DNA of 64,000 bases from Magicicada septendecula (GCA_034769895.1 CM068367.1:688231548-688295547); one strand, 5' to 3'. Numbered from the stretch's first letter, positions 12,058 to 24,432 are shown. A program made the numbers and translations. Notes: generated from the letters alone by a model not told the origin.

Positions 12058-13570
12058 ATATTGTAACGGTACATAACCCGGTCCCAATAAAGTAAATCAT
12101 GAGAATAAAAGTCAGAAATGGGTAAAAATAAAGCTCGCTCAAAATTTAATTATATCACTCAACATAATAAACAATTCGAGTGGTATATAGTGCGAAGTGA
12201 GTTCTAGTGTACCCATTGAGGTGAAAAACCAAAGTGAAATTAATGTATTACCAAACTGTGCTGTCTGTGTTGGATAGGATAAAACTATGGAAGTAGTATG
12301 TAATAATACTAATTGATTTTTGTAATTTTATTTATTTATTGTAATTTATATTGTATGAACCACAATTTGTTATACCCAAGTTAATATTATATTGTTTCAA
12401 ATAATTGTGTTAGATTGTAAGAAAACCCAGGGTTAATTTTAAAAGACATAAAAATTTAACTACCAAAGATAATATAAAATTAAAATAATCCTATGAAGGA
12501 AATGGCAACAGGAAGTAGTACCGGGTATGAACACTATTCGAGACTAAATAAATAATATATAAATTTATTTAAGGATAATAAAATGATAAAATATTTATAT
12601 ACAATGTCATAAAAAAATTAACCAAAACATATTATGTAAATTAAATTAGTAAAGAAACCAGAATGGAAGGGAATTATTTTTCCATAAGTAAAATATAAAT
12701 TTATAATAATCACAAACTGCCTACATAATAAAAATACTATGTGTTACTAAGAGTGATGAAAAATAACAAGTATTGTTAATAAGATATAAAAAATTTTGAA
12801 CTAAACCGGAGAGTTGAAGAAACGATGCGAGAAAAATTATAAAAAATAACCTTTTTTGGACGTTGGAGGAGGCGAAATTCACGCAAGAGTAATAAACAAA
12901 GTGAATACTAACTAATTATACCTGAGGAATCCAAATTAAATGGTGATAGACATTAAAAACCAGTGGATGAAAACATTCTGAGGATCCAATATAGTTCGGC
13001 CTACTTCCAGTAGACAATTAGAAAATACTCCAAACGAAAAGGAAATAATAACGCAAGACGTACCTCATCACAGAATAAAACTTCAATCTAGTAAGGACAA
13101 CACGGAGCGAGGTAATATAAACATTTTTTCGTAATAAGTCCAGAAGAAAACTCGTTTTTTAACAGTGAAATAGAACAAAAAATATTCATTTTATCATATG
13201 TTTCTTTCAAAGTAAACAAATACATGCTGCTCTCTTACGGCAATTCCGGAAACTACGTAATATTTGAAAAATAAACAAAATTATTTATTAATTTTTTGAT
13301 ATTTGTAAAGCGTAGCAATTATCCATTTCTGACACTCTCATAACACAAAGAATTCACCCTGAACCCTGGGGAATTACTAAGAATTATGTAATAACTGATG
13401 TATTTTATTATAGCGTAATATTGGGTAAATAACAACATATATGTTTTGTTCCTTAGACAGATCTATGTTTACTCGGTAAAGTCGAGATGATGTTTTTTTT
13501 TCAAAAAAGATTAATTGTGATACCTATATTTTGGTGGCAGGAGACACCAAAATATAGGTATCACAATTTA
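12058..13570 (+). mobile_element. Foreign AT-rich segment replacing the middle of an LTR
   Basis: The segment begins TGTAACGGTACATAACCCGG, which looks like an LTR start, and ends in a large palindrome whose centre reads TGGTGGCAGGAG, which could be a primer site. It may be an LTR (about 1.47 kb) of an unrelated retroelement. It replaces roughly 0.79 kb instead of simply being inserted, and no target duplication is visible. No ORF. Confidence 0.4.
13513..13568. repeat. Perfect 24-bp palindrome with 8-nt loop
   Basis: The arms 13513-13536 and 13545-13568 are exact reverse complements around the loop GCAGGAGA. They sit at the right edge of the foreign segment in the 5' LTR of element A. It could form a cruciform or hairpin; the origin is unknown. 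Confidence 0.85.
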
Positions 13571-14697
13571 GTGTAAACTTAGGTTCACAATATTCTGTAA
13601 ACTTAGTGAAATATTGACATAAAGTTTTGTAAGACTGTTATTAAAATTGAAGACTGATTAACTGAGTAACTTTTGAATAACTAACTTAGTTTTGAAAAAC
13701 TGGTAACTGAGTAATACCGATTGACTGATTGAAAAACTGCGTGACTGTCTGAGAACTATTGAGTAACCGAAAAAACTGCGTAACTGACTGCCTCTCGTAC
13801 CCCGTAAACAGTTTTTATTAAACGTCTTCTACCATAATGCAACTTTCTGTCGTACATGCCTATGGTCGTCCTCGATAGGGCCGATATTTCCTTCCACTAT
13901 GAAGATCTATGGTTCTCGACACCCTGATTCGCTGTTCTGGTTGTCACCATGACGACAGTCCTCTCCACTTGCTTCTTTGGAAGATGCCAAACTCTGGTTG
14001 GCTATCGAACATCCCCTAAAATACACGGCGAAAGGGCTTCGCACTACTTCTTAGAATGTAGAGTAATTGCTCGCCTGTCCGTCAAGCCTTTGTTCTTGTG
14101 AGTTTCCCAAGGCCTGCTGCTATTCCCTTACTAACAATACGTAGCGCCTCGTTCATTGTTTGACTTCCCTTCGTCTTTTTTCTGTCAATTAACAGCTTCT
14201 TGCTCGTCGTCATCCCAAGATGCCTCCACGGTCTCTCGTCATAAATATCAGTTGTCATCCTAACGTTGTTTTCACGCTGTGCGACACCCTTGACTGTATT
14301 CATTTGGTGTACGTTGCTTGTCTTCATACTGGGTAAAACCTTTCTAAATCCTTTGTGAGTGAGTATCCTTATCTTAAGGCTCGCACGCTTCGATTTAACC
14401 CTACAGCATGTGCTCGCTTCAATTTCTGCGTATCCGTGCCACTGAACTCTGCTTTTGTTTGGTTTGTTGTGGTGTTGTAAATCTGAGTTGAGCTTGGTCT
14501 GTCACAGTCAGTCCTATTTCCTTTTGTTGTGTTATGTCAGGCGGTCTCTCATTGTCTTGTCTTGTAGCTAGCGTCGGGTTGACGTGTTGTTAAATTGTCC
14601 TTATTTATTACTCTGGCTTGGGTTGGTGGCTTGACCTGTGCAAACGCACTTCTCGATCAGAAAATTATGAAATTAAAATTTTTGATCGCTATACCCC

Positions 14698-15167
14698 TCA
14701 TAGTTCGTTCTGTCCTGCGTCTCTTGTGTCTGTTCTTGTATGTTGTACAATTTGTTATATAACGTATATATTTCAACTTACTTATATTTTAAGGTAAAGA
14801 TAATATGTTATTTCCGTACTATTCTCTATATAGTGTGTGAATTTCAAGAAGTAGCCCTTCATTGCTTGAAAATTTACATTTCTACCTTGAAATTCAGAAT
14901 TACAATTTATGATGAATATGCCTGTTTCTCTTAATTTTAGTGGAATCAGCATAACTTTTCATTTCATTGCTTCTCATCTCTTATTTTATAAATTTCTACT
15001 GTTTATGGCACACATTCGGAAAGTACCATTTAATAGTTAAAGAGTTTTTAAATGTCTAGCGAATTTCTTCATTGAAGCCTTTTTTATAACGCATTTGTAC
15101 ACCAAATAAATAGTCATATATTCTCTATGTAAGGCTTTCACGGCCGGCGTCAAATTTGGTAGGAACA
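14698..15167. other. AT-rich intergenic DNA
   Basis: No supported gene. The last 45 bp (from about AAGGCTTTCACGGCCGG, 15131) belong with the GC-rich minisatellite that follows, and probably with the same repeat element. Confidence 0.5.
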
Positions 15168-15892
15168 AACTGACTTATCTCGGGGCTGTTAGGCCGTGGT
15201 CCGGTCCACTCACGCTGTTACGAACTGACTTATCTCCGGGCTGTTAGGCCGTGGTCCGGTACACCGGGCTGTTAGGCCGTGGTCCGGTCCACTCATGCTG
15301 TTACGAACTGACTTATCTCCGGGCTGTTAGGCCGTGGTCCACTCATGCTGTTACGAACTGACTTATCTCCGGGCTGTTGGGCCGTGGTCCGGTCCACTCA
15401 TGCTGTTACGAACTGACTTATCTCCGGGCTGTTGGGCCGTGGTCCGGTCCACTCATGCTGTTACGAACTGACTTATCTCCGGGCTGTTGGGCCGTGGTCC
15501 GGTCCACTCATGCTGTTACGAACTGACTTATCTCCGGGCTGATGGGCCGTGGTCCACTCATGCTGTTACGAACTGGCTTATCTCCGGGCTGATGGGCCGT
15601 GGTCCACTCATGCTGTTACGAACTGACTTATCTCCGGGCTGTTGGGCCGTGGTCCGGTCCACTCATGCTGATACGAACTGACTTATCTCCGGGCTGTTGG
15701 GCCATGGTCCGGTCCACTCATGCTGTTACGAACTGACTTATCTCCGGGCTGTTGGCCCGCGGTCCACTCATGCTGTTACGAACTGACTTATCTCCGGGCT
15801 GTTAGGCCTTGGTCCGGTCCACTCATGCTGTTACTAACTGACTTATCTCCGGGCTGTTGGGCCGTGGTCCACTCAAGCTGTTACGAACTGAC
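15168..15892. repeat. 50/55-bp GC-rich minisatellite, about 13 units
   Basis: Units start AACTGACTTATCTC and contain GGGCTGTTGGGCCGTGG, then CTCATGCTGTTACG. Two lengths occur, 55 and 50 bp, differing by one copy of a GGTCC-type pentamer; unit 2 carries an extra internal partial duplication. The array is much more GC-rich than its surroundings. On the minus strand each unit contains GTCAGTTCGTAACAGC, the same sequence that follows GAAAC in the decayed HHR-like motif at its right edge, so it probably derives from a PLE terminal region. Confidence 0.9.
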
Positions 15893-15924
15893 GTTTCGGC
15901 CTCTCCACTGGAGGCCATGTTTAG
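15882..15924 (-). ncRNA. Decayed hammerhead-like motif
   Basis: Minus strand: CTAAACA (15924-15918) in place of CUGANGA, one extra T, a GC-rich stem II (GGCCTC ... GAGGCC), GAAA, then ACGTC and AGTTCG. Two core positions are wrong and stem I does not pair, so it should be inactive. It is recognised mainly by its similarity to the intact motifs further along. Confidence 0.35.
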
Positions 15925-15925
15925 T

Positions 15926-18900
15926 GTGCAAACGGTCTTCGCCAGTTAAGCACAGTATTGCACACTGAATATGGCTATGTAACAAGTCCCACGAAGAGAT
16001 TTACACTTTTTAATTCTTTACGAATCTGTGAACTTACTCAATTGAAATTTTGCAAGGGCTGTAGCAAAGTTTACAAAATTTAATTACAAAAATATCACCA
16101 CTTGTTAAAAAAAAATGTTGGCTATTCACATAAAACTCAAACTTTTAAACACGCTACTTACTTTAAAAATCGAGTTCTTAGTTACTCAAACTTTCTTGTA
16201 GCGTCTTTCAGTGGTTTCGTCTTTAAGAAAAAAGTTGTAACCAGTAATTTCAACCAATTGCGTAAGACCATTTTCTTTTAATACATTGTTTTACAATTGA
16301 ACAGAAGTAATATGTTAAACATGTCCTATCGGATTTGGCAACCTTGCAACGGTTGCCCGATGTTTCTTGATTATATTTCCAAGCAAGTGTGTCAGTTGCT
16401 AAGTGGAAGAAGAAAACAGTGTATTGAAAAATACAGGCGGAATTCTGATTTCGAAAGAGAAAGAACAGTGTGTGATTCATTAGAGAGCTCTCCAAACAAA
16501 CAAAATTCGTTAAGATAAGTGTGTTTTGGTAGTCTACTGGTATGCCGAAATCTGCTGGCAGAAAATGCAAAGCAAATGGTCATAGTTTTCTTGAATATCA
16601 TCCAAGTCGATGAATCAAGACTTGATGAATCATTAGCTCCCAAATGGCATAATCGTCTCGTATTTTCCGATGTTTCCATTTTTTATCGTAATGATATGGA
16701 AGTAATCACAGCCACTATAATTATTACGACATTAAAATGCTTCACTAAGGAGAGCAGAAGCAACTTAAAAGAATTAATAGTCTGGGCAGGTGTGTCTGTT
16801 ATGGTGTTTTGTCCTGTGAAATATCAGACAACACTACGTGTGCTGAGATTACATATATGTGAGACGGATAAATATTGCCCATGTTCCAGAAATGAGATTT
16901 GCTCTTTTTCAGCAATATGTAGCCCCAGCTGACTAAGCAACCCCCGTTAAACCAGCTTCAGGTTCGTTGGATTGGTCGGGGAAATAAAATGTTTGGCTTG
17001 GCCATTGTGACTTGACTGCTTGTTACTTTTTTTCTTATTGGGTTTATTTAAAATAACATGTGTACATCCGTAAATTTAATACTGATGATGTGTTGAAGAA
17101 GGTCATCGATCAAGAGACGTCTTCAGAAATACATACGCGTTGTTTGTCAAGCGATGCTGTCGGTGCGTAGCTGTGGATGGATCCAAGTTTGACAACCCGG
17201 GTTTCAATAATGTTGACTCCGGCCGTGATAGCCTACGAAATCCATCCCAGTTTGAGTTTTCTGTTTTGTTTATTTTACCTTTTATCCCTTAAACTTTGTT
17301 CATATTGACCACAATGTAGTAAAAAAGGGTCCCAATAATAAACACGTCAATCGTAAATTTAATTTTTTTTGAAAGAATGGCATTTTGTTTCTAACAAGAA
17401 CAGAATTTTCTGTGGTAATCTTTTTAATCCTTAGTTAGATCGTATTCAAAATTTCAGCGAAATCGGTGGGAAAATAAATACTGAACCTACATACAATAGA
17501 AAATGTAACGTCGTCTGTTTAGTTTGTTTATTATTAATTAATTAACAAACATGGTTCAGTTTCCATGCGTGTATTATAATGCAGTCATAGGGAAGTAACA
17601 TTATAAGTTATTAATAGTATTTTCTTTTAGGATTTTACAAGTGCGCGCGGCGGTCAGTTCTGCTCGCTCCAAACCAGGACCACTGTTTTATAATTTGTTA
17701 TTTTTGTGATTACTTATAAACTAGTATAGGACAAAAATTAGTATGTACGCTGTAATTGGATTCAAAAATTAGCACTTTCCCTTTGGAATGCTAATATGGA
17801 ATTATTAGGTGTTACAGTTTAAAACTTACATATTTTTGTTAAAATACCCCTAGTATATCGTTATACCTCTAGTATAATTTTAATCGGACTGTAGATATGA
17901 TACATAAACCATTAAAGAGTAGTTCATTATACTAGTTTGATGAATTTCCTAACCCTGATCCCGGTATATGGAATAAATATAAACTAATTTGTATTTTACG
18001 AAATAAATAACATAAATTTTAGAATTAACTTTCATATCAATCGGCTAAAATTATCAAGGCAAGATATTTTACACCTTTATCCGACATTTACTAAATTTTG
18101 GCTTACGGTTGTTAAAAAATAAAAACAAAGTAGTAACACCTTCCTAATAACCTAAAGGTTATACAGCAAATTTTAATCGCACAATTTTAAAATGATTATT
18201 CCCTTGTATTTCATTAGAGAAAATATAATGTCATTATCAATTGAGATTGTCAGGGTAGGGGATTTTACATTGTTTCTTGAACTTTTATTAGGTAAGGAAT
18301 TGAAGTATCGAGCATGTTCTGTCTGAAAAAGGAAGCTAATACCGCTCGTATTAATGGAGCTAGCGTGCCTCCACGGGAAGGCTCAAACGTTCGGTTCTAA
18401 ACATTAAAATGACGCGCAGCTTGTATAAACGCATTCTTTCATATGTTAAAACAACAGCTCGTTTATTCCCTTAGAAAGTCATCAATATTTAACAAACTCG
18501 GAGATATATCAAAGGATGGTTTCAGTTAATAACTCTATTTTATTACTTGTGTGAAGCCATTATTTCCATATCAGAGAATTTTGGTAATATTGTTAATCAG
18601 ACTTTATGGGTGCAATGAGAAACCGAGACAAACAATTGAGTTGCGAGTTGAAGAGGAAGGAAAACAAATTCAGGGCCCTGGGTGGCACATGTTTAGGCTT
18701 AGGCATATTTATTACTTTTATTCGTAGGCTATACGTGAATGAGTGTTTGACGGTCTGTGAATAATTGTACGGGTGTGGTGTGTACGTATTTCTTAATTTA
18801 TGACGTTTTACATGAGTGCTTTTACGTCATCTTCAACATTTGTACCCGCTTGCACTCGTTTCCTTCGTAGTGCCAATAACGCAGTGCTTTTCGAGAGCAA

Positions 18901-19851
18901 AAATTATTAACATGCAAACCGTTTTTTCTTGTCGTTTTTTATTCTTTAATCCTGTCGTTTGCCGATGCTATTTATTTCTGTTGTTTATCAGTGTGTTTTT
19001 TGTTCAGTTTATTACCAACCGTAACACGGATAAAGTGTATTTAATCGTAATATAACATATAGAATATCTTCTATTTAATTTATATATCTCGGTTTTAAAT
19101 TAATCTTTAGTTAATATTTATGGCTGGTGTGACTACTGTACATATGACTGTTAATTAAACGTTCCGTTGTTCACTTTCGTCTCCATTAACGTTGTTAATT
19201 ACTAAACTGCTTGCCTTCTGGAAACGACTTGTGGGTTAATAACAAACTTGTTTAGAGTCAAAAGTAATTTTGTAGGCTGACGTAAGCTCAGATTTGAAGT
19301 TCTGTGGCCCACAGCTGTCCTGTCGTGTCCGTTGTGAAAACTATATTAATTACGTGATTATTGACGTCGAGGAGGATTTGCAAAAAAAGTAAGAAGATTG
19401 AATACTGTACCGAGCGTAGAAGCTAGCAGCCAGTTTTTGGTCACTCTAAAATAGTCTACACTTCTGTTCGGTTCATCGTGTGACTATATGAAACAGGTTT
19501 CGAAAATCCGCAGATTAAAACTTATGTAATTGGAGCGTATACTTGCGTTTCCACGCTGCGAACTAAACCTCCAAATTTAAAAAAAGGAAGATTCAGAACT
19601 ACGGATAGTAAGATCTATTCTAGAAAAAGACGATCGTTCTAACCTGTCTTTGGTTTGACAGGCAGTGTCATAGTGTGAATGTACGCCGGCTTTTCCAGCT
19701 TTATAATTCATAAAATTAGATAGAAACAATAGGTAACAACTATTTTATCTACACGGGATAGAGAATCCTCTGATATTCCTTCGTCCATTCTGACAGTGTC
19801 CAGCCACAACAGTATACACCAGACCGGGTCGGGGTATACTGTTGTTCAATG

Positions 19852-19853
<2 letters not shown>
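15926..19853. other. AT-rich DNA without supported genes
   Basis: About 3.9 kb with only unsupported short ORFs, the longest being 137 codons at 16519-16932 with no recognisable domain. No terminal repeats or RNA genes were seen. Confidence 0.5.

Positions 19854-19891
<38 letters not shown>
19854..19891. repeat. (TG)n microsatellite
   Basis: About 19 uninterrupted GT/TG dinucleotides. Confidence 0.97.
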
Positions 19892-19892
<1 letters not shown>

Positions 19893-20926
19893 GTGGTGTA
19901 CGCCGCGGGCATTAACTGTAAAAAGTGTCGTGTTTCCTTGCTCTTGTTGACAAGCATTAGGCTACTGATTTACTACGAAGTTTCAACTTGTCCATTTTTT
20001 GCGTATGTATGTGCTTGCGGCAGTGCTAAATATTCGTACGCTGGCGTATGCCTGCCAGTATACGTATTATTATTTGTGAAGCAAAAAATTATATTCGTAT
20101 ACAGTTTTAATAAATGCACAGTTGTATAACCCAAAGTATTCAGTATTCACGATGAAAATCATTCAGAGTTAGACAAAATAGTTACTTTCGTAAAGACTAC
20201 TACTCCGTATAAATAATGCACGATCAGCGATGCCAGCTGGAAACTAAAAGACCAACAGTGACTTTCTCAACTAAAAACGTAGGTAAAAACAAACGAGATC
20301 TTGGAATCAAACAGGTCTGCTTGGCTGACAGCGTGTGCTGAAAGAAGCAAAATGTCTAGTAGTATATACTGTATCTTTAATAAAATTAGGAATTCCCGTA
20401 ATGTTCCTGCCAAAACTGCTTAAAGCCCTTATAATTTTCTATAAGGATTTAAGGGGATTTTCTGACTGGATTTATCATATCATTACCTTATCAATCTAAC
20501 CTATTGATTAGACCTATATTTATCAATATAGTCTATTCCTCACATTATACAGATGATGCCTGTCGTCTTGCACGACTGAATTCAGAGAGTGAACTGCTTA
20601 GTGAAGTATGTGGCCTGAGGCTGAAGTTCCGCAGGTAACATCTGGAGCCATATAAATTTTCCACTCATGTTCGATGTACCACCAGAACACTATCCCAAAA
20701 ATTGTCAAAAGACTAGCCTAAAAGTGCATTAATGTTCTTCACTACGTCAAAGAGTTGTCTGCTTTAGTCATGCCATGCTGTGTATTGACAGTTTCGTGCA
20801 ATACAATAAAATCTTTACCTATATAAAAGTTCTTGTTGATGGTTCATATGCAAAAAGCGACTTGCTCTCGAATTGAGATAATGGCATGTCTCCTCGACCA
20901 TGATAAAAAGTACTTGTAGTAATTGA
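19892..20926. other. Intergenic DNA, nothing recognised
   Basis: No supported ORF or repeat. Confidence 0.5.
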
Positions 20927-20960
20927 TCTGGCTTTCAGTATTTGAACTATTCCATTTTGA

Positions 20961-21118
20961 CAAACAGAATTATCACTGTTGCACACCACTATAGTAAAAT
21001 TATTACGATTAGCGCTTTCAAGCTTCTCAGCTCATCGTCAGATCGGAATTCCGTGCAACAGTGATAATTCTGTTTGTGATTTTAACCACTAACACAACTT
21101 TCTTCATTAAACTTATTT
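20961..21118 (-). mobile_element. Truncated PLE terminal fragment with a hammerhead motif
   Basis: This 158-bp insertion is flanked by CATTTTGA at 20953-20960 and 21119-21126. Its end modules (AACACAACTTTCTT; ACAGAATTATCACTGTTGCA) recur at 47917-48138 and 57990-58126, which defines the type-1 family. PLEs commonly carry HHRs in their terminal repeats, and target duplications of variable length suit target-primed insertion. Confidence 0.75.
21002..21049 (-). ncRNA. Hammerhead ribozyme motif, type 1
   Basis: Minus strand: stem I ATTCCGAT pairs with ATCGTAAT (7 of 8), core CTGACGA (21041-21035), one extra T, stem II GAGCT/AGCTT with loop GAGA, GAAA, then a minimal stem III (AG-CG-CU) and A17. 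Predicted cleavage is between 21010 and 21009. The very short stem III is typical of retroelement HHRs, some of which work as dimers. Confidence 0.72.
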
Positions 21119-21378
21119 CATTTTGAAGAGCCACTTGCAATCCATTGTTGAGGTCGGTCAGTTGATTTGGCTTTCAGTATTTGAACTATTTCATTTTGAA
21201 GAGCCACTTGCAATCCATTCTTGAGGTCGGTCAGTTGATTTGGCTTTCAGTATTTGAACTATTTCATTTTGAAGAGCCACTTGCAATCCATTCTTGAGGT
21301 CGGTCAGTTGATTTGGCTTTTAGTATTTGAACTATTTCATTTTGAAGAGCCACTTGTAATCCATTCTTGAGCTCGGTA

Positions 21379-22011
21379 ATCCTTTCAGTACTACCAAAGG
21401 CCAAAAATGTTAGCGTAGTTTTCTTCGTGCCTTTGTATTGGTAAACTCTAGCAGGAAAGGAATCTTAAATGAATTATATCACTATAAATATGTCTTTCGT
21501 GTTATATTAATTTTATCATTTAGCAGAACTACCTTTAGGTGTGAGTAAAGAGGCCAGATTCATAATATTTTCTTTATGGGTTTGGGTACTCTCACCTGCC
21601 TGAAGCTTCTTAAGACCTTTTTCTCAGTTCGAGCCCAAACCACAAGAGGCAAAGGTGTCTCTTGGTCGATAGTACCTGCCTCTGAGCCTCTGCTTCCTTT
21701 CAGATTTTGCAAAATACCTTTTCAACAGTGGCGTTCCATCTAGCCAGCCAAATAATGGTGATCCACAATTTATGAAAGTCTTACCACTGTGACTGACTTC
21801 TGTCCTTACCACTAGTCCCAATGCCGGCAAACTGAATCAGAGGACGCCTATTAGAGGCCAAGTTACTAGGTAGGAAGGCATGCATCAGTTCATTTACGTA
21901 TGTGGTTTTTACCAACAAATTTATCAATTCCGAATGTGTTAATAAATTTTAATTAACAAGTAACAGTTTTTTGTTGATAAATAACATTGCACAACACATG
22001 TTCTGTTCTAT
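21379..22011. other. Intergenic DNA, nothing recognised
   Basis: No supported gene. Only the 4 bp at 22012-22015 (CAAT) have a role, as the left target duplication of Gypsy element B. Confidence 0.5.
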
Positions 22012-22015
22012 CAAT

Positions 22016-24308
22016 TGTAACAACCAAAAATTTAAAAATTTTAGTATGACTGAAAAGACGTTACATTCAGCATGACACACCTACTCAGGCCTCGAGCAAT
22101 AAATAAGAAATGTGTGTCGAAGTGTCAAGTGAACGTTTACTTCAGACAATGCAAGTACGTTTCACATAGCTGTACAATAGGGAACAAGGTTGGCCGTGAC
22201 AGACTCGACTAAAACACGAGATTTACAGCCTGCAAATGTAAGATAATGGAAACTGTGTCAAGTACCAATTTAGAGGAGAACTGTGACGGACACACTGCCG
22301 GTTATTTTGAAAAGTACTAGTAAGAATAAAAGGGTGTAAGTCACACAATAGTATATACCCTATACGAGGACGGACATCGAGACCTAAAATAATAGAATCG
22401 AACTTGTAAACAGCAGGGGAACGACTTACTGGCGATAACGGATATTTACGACAGGCAGAAGGTGTGCCGTTTTGGAAACGACGTCACGCTGCGCCAGGAT
22501 AGCGTTCAGGAAATGGGGTCGTGCACAGCGAACAATAACAAGATACGACACATTGTTTGCGTGAGAACTGCAGCGAGACCCGGAGTACGCTTAGACAATA
22601 GCATGATAGACGAGCATGAAATTGCTCCTGTTCTAGGAAAAGAGTACGGAGGCTTTCGACGCGAACCCGTGGGGAGACAGGATATCCAATCACAACCCAG
22701 CATCTACCCAGAGAACTGGTGGAGAGGACCGTCGCCAGCATAGCAACGGGAACGTCGAATGAGAAGTGAAGAACGATGGTCTGGCTTAAGGGTAGGAGAT
22801 CTTCTGTCCTATCATGTTCAACTTGAGGCGTGTTTTCCAGAAGGGTGCATTGTGGTACACGATGTTTGATAAAAACCGTTTGCAGTGCACGCGGGAGGAC
22901 AGTCTTTCATAATTTTTCACTCATATACTTTGAGCAGTCTTCACGTACTTTTAAAACAGTCTATTTATAACTTTCAACAGTCGGTCGTCAAAGTTCGATT
23001 AACATACGGACGGCAGTGGGACTTTGAAACTTTGCCACGCGTTATATAGCTAAGAGACTTAGACATTTCGATATTGGCGCGTATCCGGTAATAGTGTACT
23101 TTCAGTGTCTAAAAACATGCGACATACGCCAGTGCTTAACAATTATAGAATTCTTTATTATACTCTAATTCAGAATTGAACTAACCAGTCACACTTACAT
23201 CAATAATCGACGCGTAGAACTATCGTTGATGTAATACCGGACGGCGAAATCATTACATTATACAGTGCTGCGGAGCGATACAATATCATGTGGAACAATT
23301 ACACCGCGGCATCAAAACACTAACAGTAATGAACATACCAAACGTTGAACAATAGACAGACATATATATATACACCATAGTTAACGATGAACTTATCTTC
23401 ACGACACATAATTTCATGACTCGAACAATAACAGCAGCATCAACAGAATACGCACACACAGCGCGAGTGAATCTGTTTCGCGTGTGTTAAGTGTCAGTGA
23501 CCGCACAGTTTCCCACACATGGTCCAGCAGAGAGGAGTTACGCCGATGGAAATATCGGATAATTCATCTAAACAAGTAATCTTTATGCTATTCTTATCAT
23601 AAGGAACTCTACTGTCCTGTCTCTTTTTCAAGAAACACCCCTTGAGCATTTAAATTAAACATGACAAACATAATTAACGCCATCCATCTGAGGCATACGA
23701 TGAACGCATTAGTATAGGATTTATTGTTTGAATATTTGTGTTTTTATATATCGATTGCATTATATATGTACGTGTATGTTTTTCAGCAAACAACGTATTG
23801 GATTTACCTTGTAATTTGATGTATAAACATGTGTTCTTTTATGTTCTTTTCATGAGTTTATGAATGTATGTATTTACAGGGAATCATCCATATTGTATAT
23901 ATTGAATTTAATGAATGATATAATGTTAATAAATAAGTGTTTATTTTATCAATATGCGTTCATCATTGTCAAATTACCTCAGAACGAGAAAGTAATGGCA
24001 TTTGAGTGATTTATGGTAGTTTATTTTATTTTATTTATTAATGCAACAACTAGAGTCTCCATGCAATAGTTATGCTAACGTAAAGTAATTAACGTGTTAT
24101 TTATTGATTACACGAGCTCATTATGCAAATTAATATATTCAATAATTATTTAATCACAGATTAATTAATTCATTATTGTTAGCATAATTGCTTAATGACT
24201 GCCCAACACGTGGCAAGTGTAGTATTTGGGTCCCAAAGAACGTAGGGCTCGGCAATCACAGATTAGTTAATTCAGTAGCGTAATAGCATAACACCCCACA
24301 GTGTTGTA
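22016..24308 (+). repeat. 5' LTR of element B
   Basis: 2293 bp, about 99.5% identical to 30238-32530. It starts TGTAACAACC and ends GTGTTGTA. A 93-codon ORF (22462-22743) is repeated in the 3' LTR (30684-30965), but LTR identity alone explains that. The last 110 bp contain two primer-site-like boxes (24198-24215, 24227-24249) in addition to the true site just outside the LTR. Confidence 0.95.
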
Positions 24309-24310
24309 TT

Positions 24311-24328
24311 TGGCGCCCACCGCACGGC
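24311..24328 (+). other. Primer binding site of element B
   Basis: TGGCGCCCACCGCACGGC begins 2 bp after the 5' LTR. It shares TGGCGCCCA with the tRNA-Lys-type site of element A, but its 3' half is diverged. Confidence 0.75.
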
Positions 24329-24432
24329 AAAGAGCAGGCAGTAGAGATAGGATAAGCGTATATATTAATATTTCATGTTAATAGTTGTAAGAACAAATAT
24401 TATTAGTGTGAAGCTAGTTGGACTGGGACTGA

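Larger units (their letters stand above)
500..14693 (-). mobile_element. Degraded long-LTR Ty3/Gypsy retrotransposon (element A)
   Basis: Complete but broken LTR retrotransposon read on the minus strand: 5' LTR (11687-14693), primer site, gag, protease-RT-RNase H-integrase, 3' noncoding block and 3' LTR (500-2589). It is flanked by CCCC at 496-499 and 14694-14697, a 4-bp target duplication of the size usual for Gypsy elements. Gag and pol are colinear with plus-strand element B at 22016-32530 and similar over their whole length. There is no env-like ORF. Over the first 370 bp the two LTRs differ at roughly a dozen sites, so it is clearly older than element B. Later damage includes a Harbinger insertion in gag, replacement of the middle of the 5' LTR, a deletion in the 3' LTR, stops, frameshifts and an integrase deletion. 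It cannot be autonomous as it stands. Confidence 0.93.
11687..14693 (-). repeat. 5' LTR of element A, carrying a foreign segment
   Basis: This LTR (3007 bp) matches the 3' LTR at 11687-12057 and from about 13592 to 14693. The region between is unrelated to the equivalent 860-1654 of the other LTR. About 13680-13800 holds a CAGT/ACTG-rich set of short irregular repeats, also present in the other LTRs of this lineage. Confidence 0.9.
20927..21378. repeat. 73-bp minisatellite, interrupted
   Basis: Units of TTTGGCTTTCAGTATTTGAA ... AGCCACTTGCAATCCATT recur exactly every 73 bp (GAAGAGCC at 21125, 21198, 21271 and 21344). The first unit is cut after 34 bp by a 158-bp HHR-bearing insertion at 20961-21118. 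About 4 to 4.5 units in all. Confidence 0.92.

Noticed and set aside
15168-15892. Possible CRISPR-like array
   Set aside because: There are no unique spacers between repeats; units are directly adjacent and the sequence is eukaryotic.
15487-15968. ORFs through the minisatellite
   Set aside because: Periodic translations of a tandem repeat whose unit length happens to leave frames open; no start context or domain.
16519-16932. 137-codon ORF
   Set aside because: No recognisable domain, an opposite-strand ORF overlaps, and no nearby element supports it.
17070-17130. CTGAAGA on the minus strand, possible hammerhead
   Set aside because: No GAAA at the right distance and no pairing stems I and III.
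19842-20129. 95-codon ORF over the (TG)n tract
   Set aside because: Reads a Cys-Val dipeptide repeat from the microsatellite; not credible as a gene.
22462-22743. 93-codon ORF repeated at 30684-30965
   Set aside because: Same reason: young LTR pair. Overlapping antisense ORFs of similar length exist and no domain is recognisable.
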